This document shows, piece after piece, positions 32,471 through 41,200 of a stretch of DNA of 64,000 nucleotides; within the stretch, counting starts at the first letter, position 1; every line of letters begins with the position of its first letter. Under the pieces are notes generated by a model. That model did not search any database and was not told the origin of the DNA. It worked only from the letters and a program-made list of their open reading frames with translations. The stretch is from Shinella granuli (GTDB lineage: Bacteria > Pseudomonadota > Alphaproteobacteria > Rhizobiales > Rhizobiaceae). The stretch covers positions 21,825 to 85,824 of the forward strand of contig NZ_SLVX01000025.1 of assembly GCF_004341885.1 (NCBI RefSeq). The letters are read 5' to 3'. Made by a program: the position numbers and the translations under genes.

Positions 32471-33242
32471 CTAGAATTGGCGGCGATGACGAAGGAGTTT
32501 CCGATAGCCGCCGGCGATCATGGCGCGGGCATCGCGCAGGAGCGTCTTGATGGCGTGGCGGGCGGACGACGCCTGCCAGTCGTCACGGTCGAGATGGTCG
32601 ATCTGAAATATGACCTCGGCGATTTCCTGCTGCGTCGCGCCGGCACGATAGCCGTCGAAGGCGCGCAGCATCCGGCGCTGGCGGGCGCGCTGCTGGCGCG
32701 TCAGGCGCGTGTCCGGGGGTATGGCGCGGCCATGCAAGGCTGAGAGGAATCGATAGACGGCCTCGATCCGGTCGAAGCCGTCTATGCCGAGAGGAATGAC
32801 CGCAACGGCATTTTCTTTTCCGTCGATGGCGTGGTCAATGATCTGGAGGGACTGACCGTTCGCGAGTGCTAAGCGAAATGCAGCGTCATCATCGCCCTTC
32901 GGCGACCCACGCCGCCACAGCGCGGGAGCATCGCTTGTGATACCGGACCCGAGGTCAAGGGGCGCCTCGGTGAGCATGACAACGCTTGTGTCCTCCTGCG
33001 GAAGCCAGAACACCGGCGCTTCCGGCGGAGGTGTCAGGGGGTCGACCGGGAAATCGCAACCCCCACTGCTGTCGAATTCGCACGGTCAGTGGTTCAGGCA
33101 TTCCGCGAGCGGAGGCCGAAGCTTCGAAATCCGCGTCATAGGCGTCGTTACGGCGGAGCCATTCCCAGGCCAGATCGGACGCGGTCAGGCCGTCCAGATG
33201 ATCATATTCCGAGGAACGCCAGATCGATGCGTCGGGTGTCAT
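32471..33242 (-). CDS. FseA-like excision activator made by an apparent programmed +1 frameshift (DUF6499-DUF2285)
   Basis: Two overlapping frames make one recognisable protein. Frame A runs 33242-32955 and starts MTPDASIWRSSEYDHLDGLT, ending its homologous part at QQWGLRFP. Frame B (stop at 32471) continues VDPLTPPPEAPVFWLPQED and carries the DUF2285 domain. The switch point is codon 64, TTT (33053-33051), followed by C: a +1 slip of tRNA-Phe from TTT to TTC puts the ribosome in frame B, giving about 256 residues. Ramsay and co-workers described this +1 slippage in a conserved motif for Msi172-Msi171 (FseA) of ICEMlSymR7A, which activates rdfS. A plain one-base insertion is the alternative, but the exact slip site favours programmed control. 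An RBS-masking hairpin lies upstream. Confidence 0.75.
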
Positions 33243-33250
33243 CGCTGATC

Positions 33251-33280
33251 CTCCCAAGTATTTGTCTAAGTCTTTGGGAG
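33251..33280 (-). promoter_or_regulatory. Hairpin covering the ribosome-binding site of the fseA-like gene
   Basis: On the minus strand CTCCCAA (33280-33274) pairs with TTGGGAG (33257-33251); the second arm contains the GGGAGG ribosome-binding site seven bases before the ATG at 33242. Pairing would hide the site and lower translation. Confidence 0.5.
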
Positions 33281-33332
33281 AATCACGATTCCCGTTTGGG
33301 TTGATCTGCGGAAGTCAGTCGCGCCTCAACAG

Positions 33333-33353
33333 GTGATGCGTCCGACGCATCAC
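33333..33353. promoter_or_regulatory. 21-bp dyad between the DUF2285 gene and the fseA-like gene
   Basis: GTGATGCGTC at 33333-33342 and the exact complement GACGCATCAC at 33344-33353, around one central base, overlapping the stop codon of the upstream gene and about 90 bp before the fseA-like start. There is no T-run, so an activator or repressor site is more likely than a terminator. Confidence 0.55.
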
Positions 33354-33631
33354 AATGGCGACCCGCGCTGGCTCTCACGAACCAGTTCGCGATAGCCGCG
33401 CTCCATCATCCACCGGGCGCGCGCCAGATGCGTATCGTGGATAGAGCGGCAGCGCTTGGGGTCGCGATCGGGATCAAGGCCGAACAGGATATGCACCGCT
33501 TCGCGCCAGTCCGCTCCGTCACGGTGGGCGTCGACCAGCCGCATGTAGAGTTTCATATGTTTGCGGTCATAAGATGTGATCGTTTCGCTGAACGGTGGTT
33601 CGTCCAGAAATGTTTGCGTCTCCTGTCCCAT
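33350..33631 (-). CDS. Small DUF2285 protein, QseM-like antiactivator candidate
   Basis: A 93-residue protein that is almost wholly a DUF2285-type helical domain (SYDRKHMKLYMRLVDAHRDG, then AHRDGADWREAVHILFGLDP and LARARWMMERGYRELV). It shares this domain with the C-terminal half of the fseA-like product next door. In ICEMlSymR7A the small DUF2285 protein QseM binds and inhibits both TraR and FseA; size, domain and position suggest the same job here (inference). No luxR/luxI-type genes are visible in the window. Confidence 0.62.
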   Translation of the reverse strand: MGQETQTFLDEPPFSETITSYDRKHMKLYMRLVDAHRDGADWREAVHILFGLDPDRDPKRCRSIHDTHLARARWMMERGYRELVRESQRGSPL

Positions 33632-33666
33632 CGAGCCACCTTATTCCCGCGCGCCACGTCCGTTGA

Positions 33667-33686
33667 CTATCTCGCACAGGAGATAG
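33667..33686. promoter_or_regulatory. Inverted repeat upstream of the DUF2285 gene
   Basis: CTATCTC (33667-33673) and GAGATAG (33680-33686) with a 6-base spacer, in the 99-bp gap between the XRE and DUF2285 genes. A T7 run follows at 33691. It is a possible operator for the XRE protein. Confidence 0.4.
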
Positions 33687-33730
33687 ACCCTTTTTTTGAC
33701 AAGGGTTTGGTGGCTCGGCGTCCGGCGCCG

Positions 33731-33979
33731 CTACCGAGAGGAATCGGTCCTGTCATGCAGGAGCAAAACTCCTTCGCCCTTGTCTGTCGAAAGGAGAACA
33801 ATCCCGGCCGATTCGAGAGCCCGGCGTACTTGATCGCGAGTCGATTCGAACACTTCGAGACCGCTTTCGGATTCGAGGCGTTTCAGTGCGGTCAATGCTA
33901 CTCGGGCCTTGTCAGCGAGCGTCTCCTGCGTCCAACCCAGCAACGCGCGCGCGGCCCGTGATTGTCGGGCGGTGATCAT
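33731..33979 (-). CDS. XRE-family helix-turn-helix regulator, QseC-like candidate
   Basis: An 82-residue Cro/CI-type protein: SRAARALLGWTQETLADKARVALTALKRLESE forms the HTH, followed by a short tail on which DNA-binding dimers usually pack. It may set the switch for the downstream DUF2285 gene, as QseC does for qseM in ICEMlSymR7A, although there the genes are divergent and here they are in tandem. A perfect 20-bp palindrome covers its start codon, consistent with autoregulation. Confidence 0.72.
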   Translation of the reverse strand: MITARQSRAARALLGWTQETLADKARVALTALKRLESESGLEVFESTRDQVRRALESAGIVLLSTDKGEGVLLLHDRTDSSR

Positions 33980-34037
33980 GCATGATCACCTCCCACTCGG
34001 ACCTGTGCGCACTCCAGAACTACGACTAATTTAGTCG
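33971..34037. promoter_or_regulatory. Two dyads at the XRE gene start and promoter
   Basis: Positions 33971-33990 form a perfect 20-bp palindrome (GGTGATCATG and its complement) that spans the XRE start codon at 33979-33977. At 34023-34037 lies CGACTAA-T-TTAGTCG, a perfect 7-bp dyad about 45-60 bp upstream of the start. They are likely operators. The rest of 34038-34188 shows no gene. Confidence 0.55.
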
Positions 34038-34188
34038 CTCTTGGCTCACTTAACCAGCATTAAATGCCTGACGGGCTGTGCAATCAGCTTTCCTGTGACG
34101 ACCGATTCGGTCGTCTCGATGCATGGCCGGCCTGTCGGACGGCCGGTGTTCGCGCGCTTCGACCGAGATCCGGCCAGACCATGAAAAG

Positions 34189-34210
34189 CCCGGCGGCTTG
34201 CGCCGCCGGG
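34189..34210 (-). terminator. Rho-independent terminator of ssb
   Basis: CCCGGCGGC (34210-34202 read on the minus strand) pairs perfectly over a 4-base loop with GCCGCCGGG, then CTTTTC follows. It lies 16 bases beyond the ssb stop. Confidence 0.75.
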
Positions 34211-34225
34211 TTTCGAGGTTCTCGC

Positions 34226-34627
34226 TCAGAACGGGATGTCATCGTCGTCGATGAACTTACCATCGTTGCTTTCGGTCTGCTTCGCCCGGCTCAGGAAGTC
34301 GACCGTCTCGGCGATGATCTCGCATCCGTAGCGGTCGTTGCCCTGCTGGTCGGTCCACTTCGAGTAGTGGATGCGGCCGCGAACCAGAACCTTCATGCCT
34401 TTCTCGCAATATTCCTGGATCGTCTTGCCGAGGCCGTTGAAGGCGGTGATGCGGTGCCATTCCGTGTCCTGGACCCGGTAGCCCTTCTCGTCCCGGACGA
34501 CCTTGCCGTCCGAATAGCGGGGGCGCGAGGTGGCCAGCGTGAAGTGGGTGATCCGGGTGCCGCCCTGGAGCGTGCGGGTTTCGGGGGCCTGACCGATGTT
34601 GCCGGCGAGAATGACGATGTTCTGCAT
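34226..34627 (-). CDS. ssb: Single-stranded DNA-binding protein
   Basis: A 133-residue SSB with an N-terminal OB fold (MQNIVILAGNIGQAPETRTL at the start, then WHRITAFNGLGKTIQEYC and KWTDQQGNDRYGCEIIAE) and the acidic tail tip DDDDIPF that recruits partner proteins. Typical for elements that enter as single strands; it would coat the incoming strand and help dampen SOS. ATG at 34627; the upstream extension to 34681 is rejected. A hairpin (34648-34666) precedes the RBS. A decayed inverted relative lies at about 34880-35330. Confidence 0.9.
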   Translation of the reverse strand: MQNIVILAGNIGQAPETRTLQGGTRITHFTLATSRPRYSDGKVVRDEKGYRVQDTEWHRITAFNGLGKTIQEYCEKGMKVLVRGRIHYSKWTDQQGNDRYGCEIIAETVDFLSRAKQTESNDGKFIDDDDIPF

Positions 34628-34647
34628 TGTAAGTCTCCGTTGCTTCT

Positions 34648-34666
34648 CGGAGGGACCATCCCTCCG
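34648..34666 (-). promoter_or_regulatory. Leader hairpin of ssb
   Basis: Perfect 8-bp arms (34648-34655, 34659-34666) around a 3-base loop, ending about ten bases before the GGAG of ssb. A similar short hairpin (GGGA-N3-TCCC core) precedes the small gene at 45271-45435. A second 8-bp hairpin (CTGCCGAA/TTCGGCAG) lies near 34706-34725. Confidence 0.5.
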
Positions 34667-34878
34667 ACGAGACCCGGCCAAGGCCGTCGGGAGACTCCCG
34701 CAACTGCCGAAGCTTTTCGGCAGCTTGCCCCTAAGGCCCCAGGTGGAGCGGGCAGCCGCGCTCGCGCGGCAACACGGCTGGGAGCCGCCGGGGTTGCTGG
34801 CGGAAACCGAACGGACTTAGGGGATCAGTCAGTCGGAGGGATTGGTGCCTTTGAAAGCAGGAATACGGGGACGCGCAG

Positions 34879-35275
34879 CAGAACCATTGGCCTTGCCGGT
34901 AACAGCGACCAGGCAGGCGCACGGACCCGCACGCTCCAGGGCGACACCCGACCTTCCTCCCTTCCGGCCACCCCCGCGTCGTCGCCGTTCGGACGGACAC
35001 ATGGGCGGGGGAGAAGAACGAGGAGGCTTCCGGGGCTCTGAGGGCACGGAACAGCGGCGGATCACCGTCTTCGACGACGGTAGGCCCGATTCAGCCGAAT
35101 TGCGAGAAAAGCATGCAGGTTTTGCTTCGTCCTTGCGTCCCCACTACGAGATGGACGGACTAACGGGTGCCGATTGCCTGCGGCATGCGGATCTCAGGCC
35201 GATGACCGATTTCCCGAGCCGGGCGAAGCAGACTGAAAGCAACGATGACAACGGCAGCGCTGACGCGACAGCCTC
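34879..35275 (+). pseudogene. Decayed ssb copy in inverted orientation
   Basis: The plus strand still encodes recognisable SSB pieces in broken frames. IGLAGNSDQAGARTRTLQGDTR matches the intact SSB start (ILAGNIGQAPETRTLQGGTR). In another frame GTEQRRITVFDDG matches DTEWHRITAFNGL, and DFPSRAKQTESND matches DFLSRAKQTESND. A degenerate copy of the ssb terminator follows at about 35293-35325. There are frameshifts, and many key residues are lost. This explains most of the otherwise empty 34667-35354 stretch. Confidence 0.7.
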
Positions 35276-35354
35276 GACTGCGTGGGGAACCGCGACGCCC
35301 CGCGGCGTAAGCCGCCGGGTTCTTTCATGGTCGCACCAGTTCGCGGCTGTCCGA

Positions 35355-35771
35355 TCAGCGTGAAAACAATGACAAGCCGAGGGCGTTCAGATTGATGACG
35401 GCCGCGATGCCGATGAACAGACCGGCGCTGCCGGAAAGCAGATTGAGCATCAGGCCGGGATCGATGGCGTTCTTCGCGACGCCGTGGACGAGCGCATATC
35501 CGGCGATGACGGCCGGTATGGCGAAGACGGCGAGAGCGGTCACCCGCAGAGCCGGATTCCTGGCGAAGCCGAGAACCGCGATGACGAGGCCGATCGAAAG
35601 CAATGCCGCGCCGACGGCGGCCAGTCCGGACAGGAAAATGCCAGCTCCAGCGCCCCAGGCATATTGGGCGGCCGACAGACCCACCATGAACGGTAAAGCG
35701 TAGATCGCAAGATTGTAGGCAAAGATGCAGAACGCGATCGTCAAGGAGATGGCGAGCAGGATGAGTGACAT
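35355..35771 (-). CDS. Small integral membrane protein, unknown
   Basis: A 138-residue hydrophobic protein with four or five membrane segments (for example LILLAISLTIAFCIFAYNL and AVIAGYALVHGVA) and almost no soluble part. I do not recognise the family. The start is ATG 35771 with GGAGG five bases upstream; the GTG at 35783 is less likely. It stands alone between the ssb relic and DUF2493. Confidence 0.65.
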   Translation of the reverse strand: MSLILLAISLTIAFCIFAYNLAIYALPFMVGLSAAQYAWGAGAGIFLSGLAAVGAALLSIGLVIAVLGFARNPALRVTALAVFAIPAVIAGYALVHGVAKNAIDPGLMLNLLSGSAGLFIGIAAVINLNALGLSLFSR

Positions 35772-35935
35772 GGAAACCTCCACATGATCGGTTGAGGATC
35801 ACGACAGGCTGCCTGTAGATACGCTCCGCCTGCGACTATGCTGCTGTTCCGGTTCTGCAAGGATGTTTCATAAGAGCCCTTTCCCTCTCCGATAGTCAAG
35901 TATTGGCGGCTGGAACAGCCGCAAGGCGGCGGCGC

Positions 35936-36871
35936 TTACGCGCCGCCGTCGAATTTCATGACCGGGATGCCGAGCTTGCGGGCCTTGTCCGCAAGGTTCT
36001 CCTGAATGCCGGTGCCGGGAAAAACGAGGACGCCGACCGGCAGGACGTCGAGCATCGCGTCGTTGCGCTTGAAGGGCGCGGCCTTGCCGTGCTTCGTCCA
36101 GTCCGGCCGGAAGGCGACCTGAGACACCTTGCGGCTATCTGCCCAGCGGGAGGCGATGAGTTCGGCTCCTTTGGGCGTGCCGCCGTGCATCAGCACCATC
36201 CCGGGGTGCTTCGCATGGACCTGATCGAGCTTTGCCCAGATCAGACGGTGATCGTTGAAGTCGGCGCCTCCGGTCAAGGCAACTTTGGGACCGGCGGGCA
36301 TCATCACCTCGGTCTCGGCCCGGTGTTTCGCGGCGAGGAAATCCCGACTGTCGATCATCGCGGCGGTGAGGTTGCGATGGTTGACCATCGAGCCGGTACG
36401 GGGCCGCCAGGCGCTGCCGGTGTGGCGCTCGAAGGCTTCCGAGGCGACGTCGCGGAAGAGTTCCATGCTGTTGCGCCGCTCGATCAGGGTCTGACCTTCT
36501 GCCGTGAGGCGCTCAAGCTCTACCGACTTCACCTCGCTGCCATCCTGTTCACGCTGAAGGCGGCGCTGCGCCAGCTCGTTGTCGTCGAGATCGCGTTCGA
36601 CCCGGCTCGCGGCGCGGTGGAAGAGATTGACGGTCCCCCAGAGCAACTCGTCGAGGTCGGGTTCGAGGCGGGTGTCGCCGAGCGTCGCGACGAGGGCGTC
36701 GAAGATATCCGCGACGGCGGCGGCGACGGCGGTTCCCTCCGGGAGCGGCCTCGGATCGGGTTCGTCCTGATATGGCCGCCAGCCGTAGAGCTGGAGTTCG
36801 GTGAGGAGATGATCGGTGGGGGACGAGGTGTGGTTAGGCTCGAAACCTGCGTTGTCGTCTTCGTTCATCAT
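35936..36871 (-). CDS. DUF2493 (YspA/SLOG-like) protein
   Basis: A 311-residue protein of conjugative elements. The N-terminal 170 residues are helical and charged; the C-terminal 110 residues hold the DUF2493 Rossmann-like domain (KVALTGGADFNDHRLIWAKLD, then LMHGGTPKGAELIASRWAD and VGVLVFPGTG), a SLOG-type nucleotide-binding fold with the GGT and PGTG loops. Role unknown; SLOG proteins often sense or make nucleotide signals in defence or mobile elements. The tandem ATGs at 36871 and 36868 are both usable. Confidence 0.75.
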   Translation of the reverse strand: MMNEDDNAGFEPNHTSSPTDHLLTELQLYGWRPYQDEPDPRPLPEGTAVAAAVADIFDALVATLGDTRLEPDLDELLWGTVNLFHRAASRVERDLDDNELAQRRLQREQDGSEVKSVELERLTAEGQTLIERRNSMELFRDVASEAFERHTGSAWRPRTGSMVNHRNLTAAMIDSRDFLAAKHRAETEVMMPAGPKVALTGGADFNDHRLIWAKLDQVHAKHPGMVLMHGGTPKGAELIASRWADSRKVSQVAFRPDWTKHGKAAPFKRNDAMLDVLPVGVLVFPGTGIQENLADKARKLGIPVMKFDGGA

Positions 36872-36976
36872 CGGGAGCGTCCTTTGTCTGGAGACCGCGC
36901 CCATCGCGGCCTTCGCAGGCGTCGGAAGCCCACGGGCGGACTGGACTGGCACCCTCGCGCCCTCGCGAGGGCTTCG

Positions 36977-37093
36977 ATGGCCGGGTTCGGGCTATTTTGT
37001 TTCGCGCTGCAAAGGCGGCTGATCCGGGGTCCCCACGCGACCTGTCGCGTGGGGTGGTCAGGCGCCGGCGGAAAATAGCCCGAACGCGGCCAT
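36977..37093. repeat. Nested large inverted repeat in the DUF2493-toprim gap
   Basis: Arms 36977-36998 and 37072-37093 are complementary at 21 of 22 positions; between them lies a second perfect 10-bp hairpin, CCCCACGCGA (37031-37040) with TCGCGTGGGG (37045-37054). The 365-bp gap 36872-37236 has no convincing gene. The structure could be an RNA leader for DUF2493, or a folded single-strand signal such as a priming site or single-strand promoter. Confidence 0.6.
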
Positions 37094-37236
37094 TGCCTGT
37101 CCGGGCCGTTTGTGGGCCGATCGCCCTCTCAGAAGGCCGTGGGCGCCGCTCTCTCCGACTTCAAAGGATGTTCGCGATGATGAATGGAGACGGCAGGTGA
37201 AGACGACTCGACCGCGCCTTGTCCCCACCGATCTCC

Positions 37237-38280
37237 TCACCCTTCCACGAAACGGTGGACGTCATCGGGATGAAGCTGCTCCATCAAGGTCGCCCGGAGG
37301 GCGTCGATGCCGCGCCAGCGCACATCTTCGTTGAAGTCTTCGCGCATCGGTGACACCGAAATCGCCTCGATTCCGACGCTCCTTGCTCTGGCGACCAGGC
37401 TGTCTCTTGCGTCGTCCCCGGCCGGGTCGCGATCCCGGAGGACATAGAGCCTGCGCAGCGTCGCCGGGAACAGGATGGCAGCGAGGTGAGCCGCTGAGAG
37501 CGCGGCCATCATCGGCATGTGGGGCAGAACCTGACGGGGCGACAGCACGGTCTCGATGCCTTCGCCGGCCGCGAGCACCTCACCGGCAACACCGAAGCGG
37601 ACGCCATGCCCGAGAAGGTCGCCCATCGCCCGCCGCGGTGACTCGACCGGCGCCTTGCCCGAACCGTCCGGGGCGAGCCAGGTGCGGTGTGCGCCGGTCT
37701 GGATGCCGTGAAGATCGGTGACGGAAGCGACGATCGCCGGCCAGATCTCGGTGGGCGAATGCTCATCGGCCTTGTAGTAGCACCGCGGATGGTAGCGCAG
37801 CGCAGCGGTCCCGAAGAGAGAGGTGATCGCCCGCCCGTTGAGGTAGATTTCCGCGAGTGTGCCGCCGATCGGCTGCGACATGGCGAAGAGCCGCCGCGAT
37901 GCTTCAGGCGAACCGACAGCGATGCTCGACGTCCTGCCGGTCGGTGTCCTCGTCCTCTCCGGTTCGGGATGCGGGAGAGCGAGGAAACGGCGCGCTTCAT
38001 CGGCCACGTCCTTGAAGTCGATGAGGCCGAGCGTCTCGCGGATGACGTCGAGCAGATCGCCGTGTTCCCCCGTTGATGCGTCGGTCCATTTTCCGGCAGG
38101 ACCCTTGCCAGATTCCGGCCCGGTCAACCGCACGAACATCGAGCGGCCGGGCCTGTTCTGAACATCCCCGACGACCCAGTATCGTCCGGCACGGTGGCCG
38201 GACGACAGGTAGTGTCGGCAAACCGCCTCGGCGTTCCGGCCGAGACGGGATGCCAGTTCGGAAGCATCGTGACGGGCCAT
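37237..38280 (-). CDS. Toprim-domain protein (primase/topoisomerase-like)
   Basis: A 347-residue protein with an N-terminal domain common to element-borne toprim proteins (CRHYLSSGHRAGRYWVVGDVQ) and a C-terminal Toprim domain with the glutamate motif LAAGEGIETVLSP and the paired-aspartate motif LRDRDPAGDDA. It could prime or process the incoming strand. The ATG at 38280 overlaps the stop of the strawberry-notch gene (TGATG), so the two are co-translated. Confidence 0.82.
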   Translation of the reverse strand: MARHDASELASRLGRNAEAVCRHYLSSGHRAGRYWVVGDVQNRPGRSMFVRLTGPESGKGPAGKWTDASTGEHGDLLDVIRETLGLIDFKDVADEARRFLALPHPEPERTRTPTGRTSSIAVGSPEASRRLFAMSQPIGGTLAEIYLNGRAITSLFGTAALRYHPRCYYKADEHSPTEIWPAIVASVTDLHGIQTGAHRTWLAPDGSGKAPVESPRRAMGDLLGHGVRFGVAGEVLAAGEGIETVLSPRQVLPHMPMMAALSAAHLAAILFPATLRRLYVLRDRDPAGDDARDSLVARARSVGIEAISVSPMREDFNEDVRWRGIDALRATLMEQLHPDDVHRFVEG

Positions 38281-41200
38281 CACGCAGCCTCCTTCTCGCC
38301 GATGCGCTCCACCGGCCAGCGGTCGAGCAACTTGCCGAGAACCGCGGGGCCATTGGCATCGGTCGGCACGAACATGCGCAGCTTCCACGAGATGATCTCG
38401 TGGAACAGGCCGTAGGCCGTGAGGCGCTCGCGCATCGTGTCGTCGAAGCCGGACAGCTCGATGCGGTTCGCGCCCATGACGCGAACGCGGCGAAGCTGAA
38501 GACCCTCGGCGAGGTCGAGGATAGTGCGGCCGTCCATCAGAGCGGTGAAGGCATCGTCCGGCGTAATCGCAGAAGCGCCAGCCGTGGTCGCGTTCGCGGC
38601 CCAGGCCGGCGAGACCTTGCGGCCAATGATGCGCTCGCCCTCGTCGGTCTGAAGGCGATACACTCGCGTCGAGTCGTTCGGCAGCCGCTTCCAGATGGGC
38701 AGAAGCAAGCCTGTGACCATGTGGAGCGTCGCATCGGTGAACTCGGGCACGTCGGCAATCTCGGTCTTCCATGCCGCCGCAAAGGTCTCCCCGTCAGTTT
38801 CGACCCAATGGGTCTCGGCCATCAAGCGCACCGGGATGTTGTGCGCCTCGGTCGGCCGGATCAGGCGGACACGACGCTCGACCTCGCCATCGTCGAGCAT
38901 GATGCTGCTGGCGGGGATCTGAACGGCGGCGCGGCCGGAGCGCTCGTTGACGAGCAGCTTTGCGCGCGGATCGTCGAGTTCGGCGAGAGCGGCTTCGAGC
39001 GTCACCGGACGGTTGCGCTTGCGCTCGTTGATCGTGAGCAGACTGGTTTCCGCGCCGGTGCGGGGATGCGTATAGATCGTCTGGCGATCGGTGACGACGA
39101 AGCTTTCGGCACTCAGCGTCTCCAGCCCGGCGTCATAGGTGCCCGAAGCGATCGCGCCCTCGATGCGGGCGGTCAGGAGCTGTTCGAAGGCCGCGAAGAG
39201 GATGCCCTGAAGCTCGATGGTGAGCGCGAGCAGCCGGTTGAGGAACGTCGTGATCGGCGGTAGCTCGTCCTTGATGCCGGTCGAGTCCATCAGCTTCAGG
39301 CCGGTGGCGGACTCGAAGCGGTCGAGCGAGCACCCCTCGACCTTGCCGCGCACCAGCAGCATGTAGAGCTGGCGGAGTGCGTCGCGGGCGTAGTGGCTTT
39401 CCAGATTGTCCTCGGGGCGGAACAGCCCTTGACCGCCGGTCTGACGCTGGCCGCGCGTGATCGCGCCCAGCGTGTCGAGACGGCGGGCGATGGTGCTGAG
39501 AAAGCGCTTTTCAGCCTTTACATTGGTCGAGATCGGCCGGAAGAGCGGCGGCTGCGCCTGGTTGGTGCGGTGCGTCCGGCCGAGGCCCTGAATGGCGGTG
39601 TCCGCCTTCCAGCCCGCCTCGAGCAGGTAGTGCACGCGCAGGCGCGTATTCTTCGCAGACTTCTCGGCATGATAGCTGCGCCCTGTGCCGCCGGCGTCCG
39701 AGAAGACGAGCACGCGTTTCTGGTCGTCCATGAAGGCTTGCGTCTCGGCGAGATTGGCCGCTCCGGTGCGCGTCTCGACCACAAGCCGGTCAATGGTGAT
39801 GCTGCTGCCGCGCTTGCGGACGATGCGGCGAGACCGGCCCGTCACCTCGGCCACCGTGTCGGTGCCAAAATGCTGGATGAGCTGGTCCAGCGCGCCAGGA
39901 ACCGGCGGCAGGCTGGCGAGCTTGGCGATCAACCCATCGCGGCGCGCGACCGCCTCACGGCTTTCGACCGGCTGACCGTCCCGATAGACCGGACGCGACG
40001 ACAGGTTGCCCTCGCTGTCGGTGAACGGCTCGTAGAGCTGGATCGGGAAGGAATGGGCGAGGTAGTCGAGGACATACTCGCGCGGCGTGATGTCCACGCG
40101 GACGTCGTTCCATTCCTCGGTCGGCAGCTCCGCCAGCCGCCGTTCCATCAGGGCCTCGCCAGTCGAGACGATCTGGATGACGGCCGAATGGCCCGCCTCC
40201 AGATCGGCGGCGATCGAGCGAAGCAGGGTCGGCGTCTTCATGCTCGTCAACAAGTGGCCGAAGAAGCGCTGCTTGGCGCTCTCGAAGGCCGAGCGGGCGG
40301 CGGATTTCGCCTGCTTGTTGAGCGTGCCCGAACCGCCTTCGCCGCCGCCAGTGATGTTGGCGGCCTGCATCGCCGCATCGAGATTGTTATGGATGATGGC
40401 AAAGGCGCCGGCATAGGCGTCGTAAATGCGAACCTGCTGAGGCGTCAGTTCGTGCTCGATGAGCTCGTATTCGACGCCGGCGAAGGAGAGCGAACGGGCG
40501 GTGTAGAGGCCGAGCGCGCGCAGGTCGCGGGCGAGCACCTCCATCGCCGCCACGCCGCCGGCCTCGATCGCCTCGACGAACTCGGCGCGGGTGGCGAAGG
40601 GGAAATCCTCGCCGCCCCACAGGCCGAGCCGCTGGGCATAGGCGAGATTGTGAACGGTGGTCGCGCCGGTGGCGGAGACATAGACGACGCGGGCATTCGG
40701 AAGCGCGTGCTGGAGGCGCAGGCCGGCGCGGCCCTGCTGCGATGCTGCGACGTCACCGCGTTCTCCCTTGCCCCCAGCGGCGTTCTGCATGGCATGCGCC
40801 TCGTCGAAAATGATCACTCCATCGAAGTCGGAGCCAAACCATTCGACGATTTGCCTGACCCTGGAAACCCTCTCTCCGCGGTCGTCGGAGCGCAGCGTGG
40901 CATAGGTTAAAAATAGGATGCCCTCGCTCAGAGTGATCGGCTTGCCCTGCGGGAACCGCGACAACGGCGTGACCAGCAGGCGCTCCATGCCGAGCGCGCT
41001 CCAGTCGCGTTGAGCGTCCTCGATCAGCTTGTCCGACTTCGAGATCCAGACGGCTTTACGGCGTCCCTGGAGCCAGTTGTCGAGGATGATCGCAGCCGAC
41101 TCCCGGCCTTTGCCGACGCCGGTGCCGTCGCCGATCATGAAGCCCTGGCGTAGCCGGACGGCGTCCTTGGCATCCTCGGACGCAGCGGTCAGCTTGTCGA

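Noticed and set aside
33687..33706. Hairpin ACCCTT/AAGGGT with a T-run as a terminator of the XRE gene
   Set aside because: On the minus strand, where the gene lies, the run after the stem is not T-rich; as a plus-strand terminator there is no gene to end.
34064..35041. Plus-strand ORF of 325 aa across ssb and its upstream region
   Set aside because: The first part is antisense to ssb; only the last 60 codons carry the decayed ssb start, which I list as a pseudogene.
39393..40910. Plus-strand ORF of 505 aa antisense to the strawberry-notch helicase
   Set aside because: Shadow ORF; Arg/Gly/Ala-rich without motifs.
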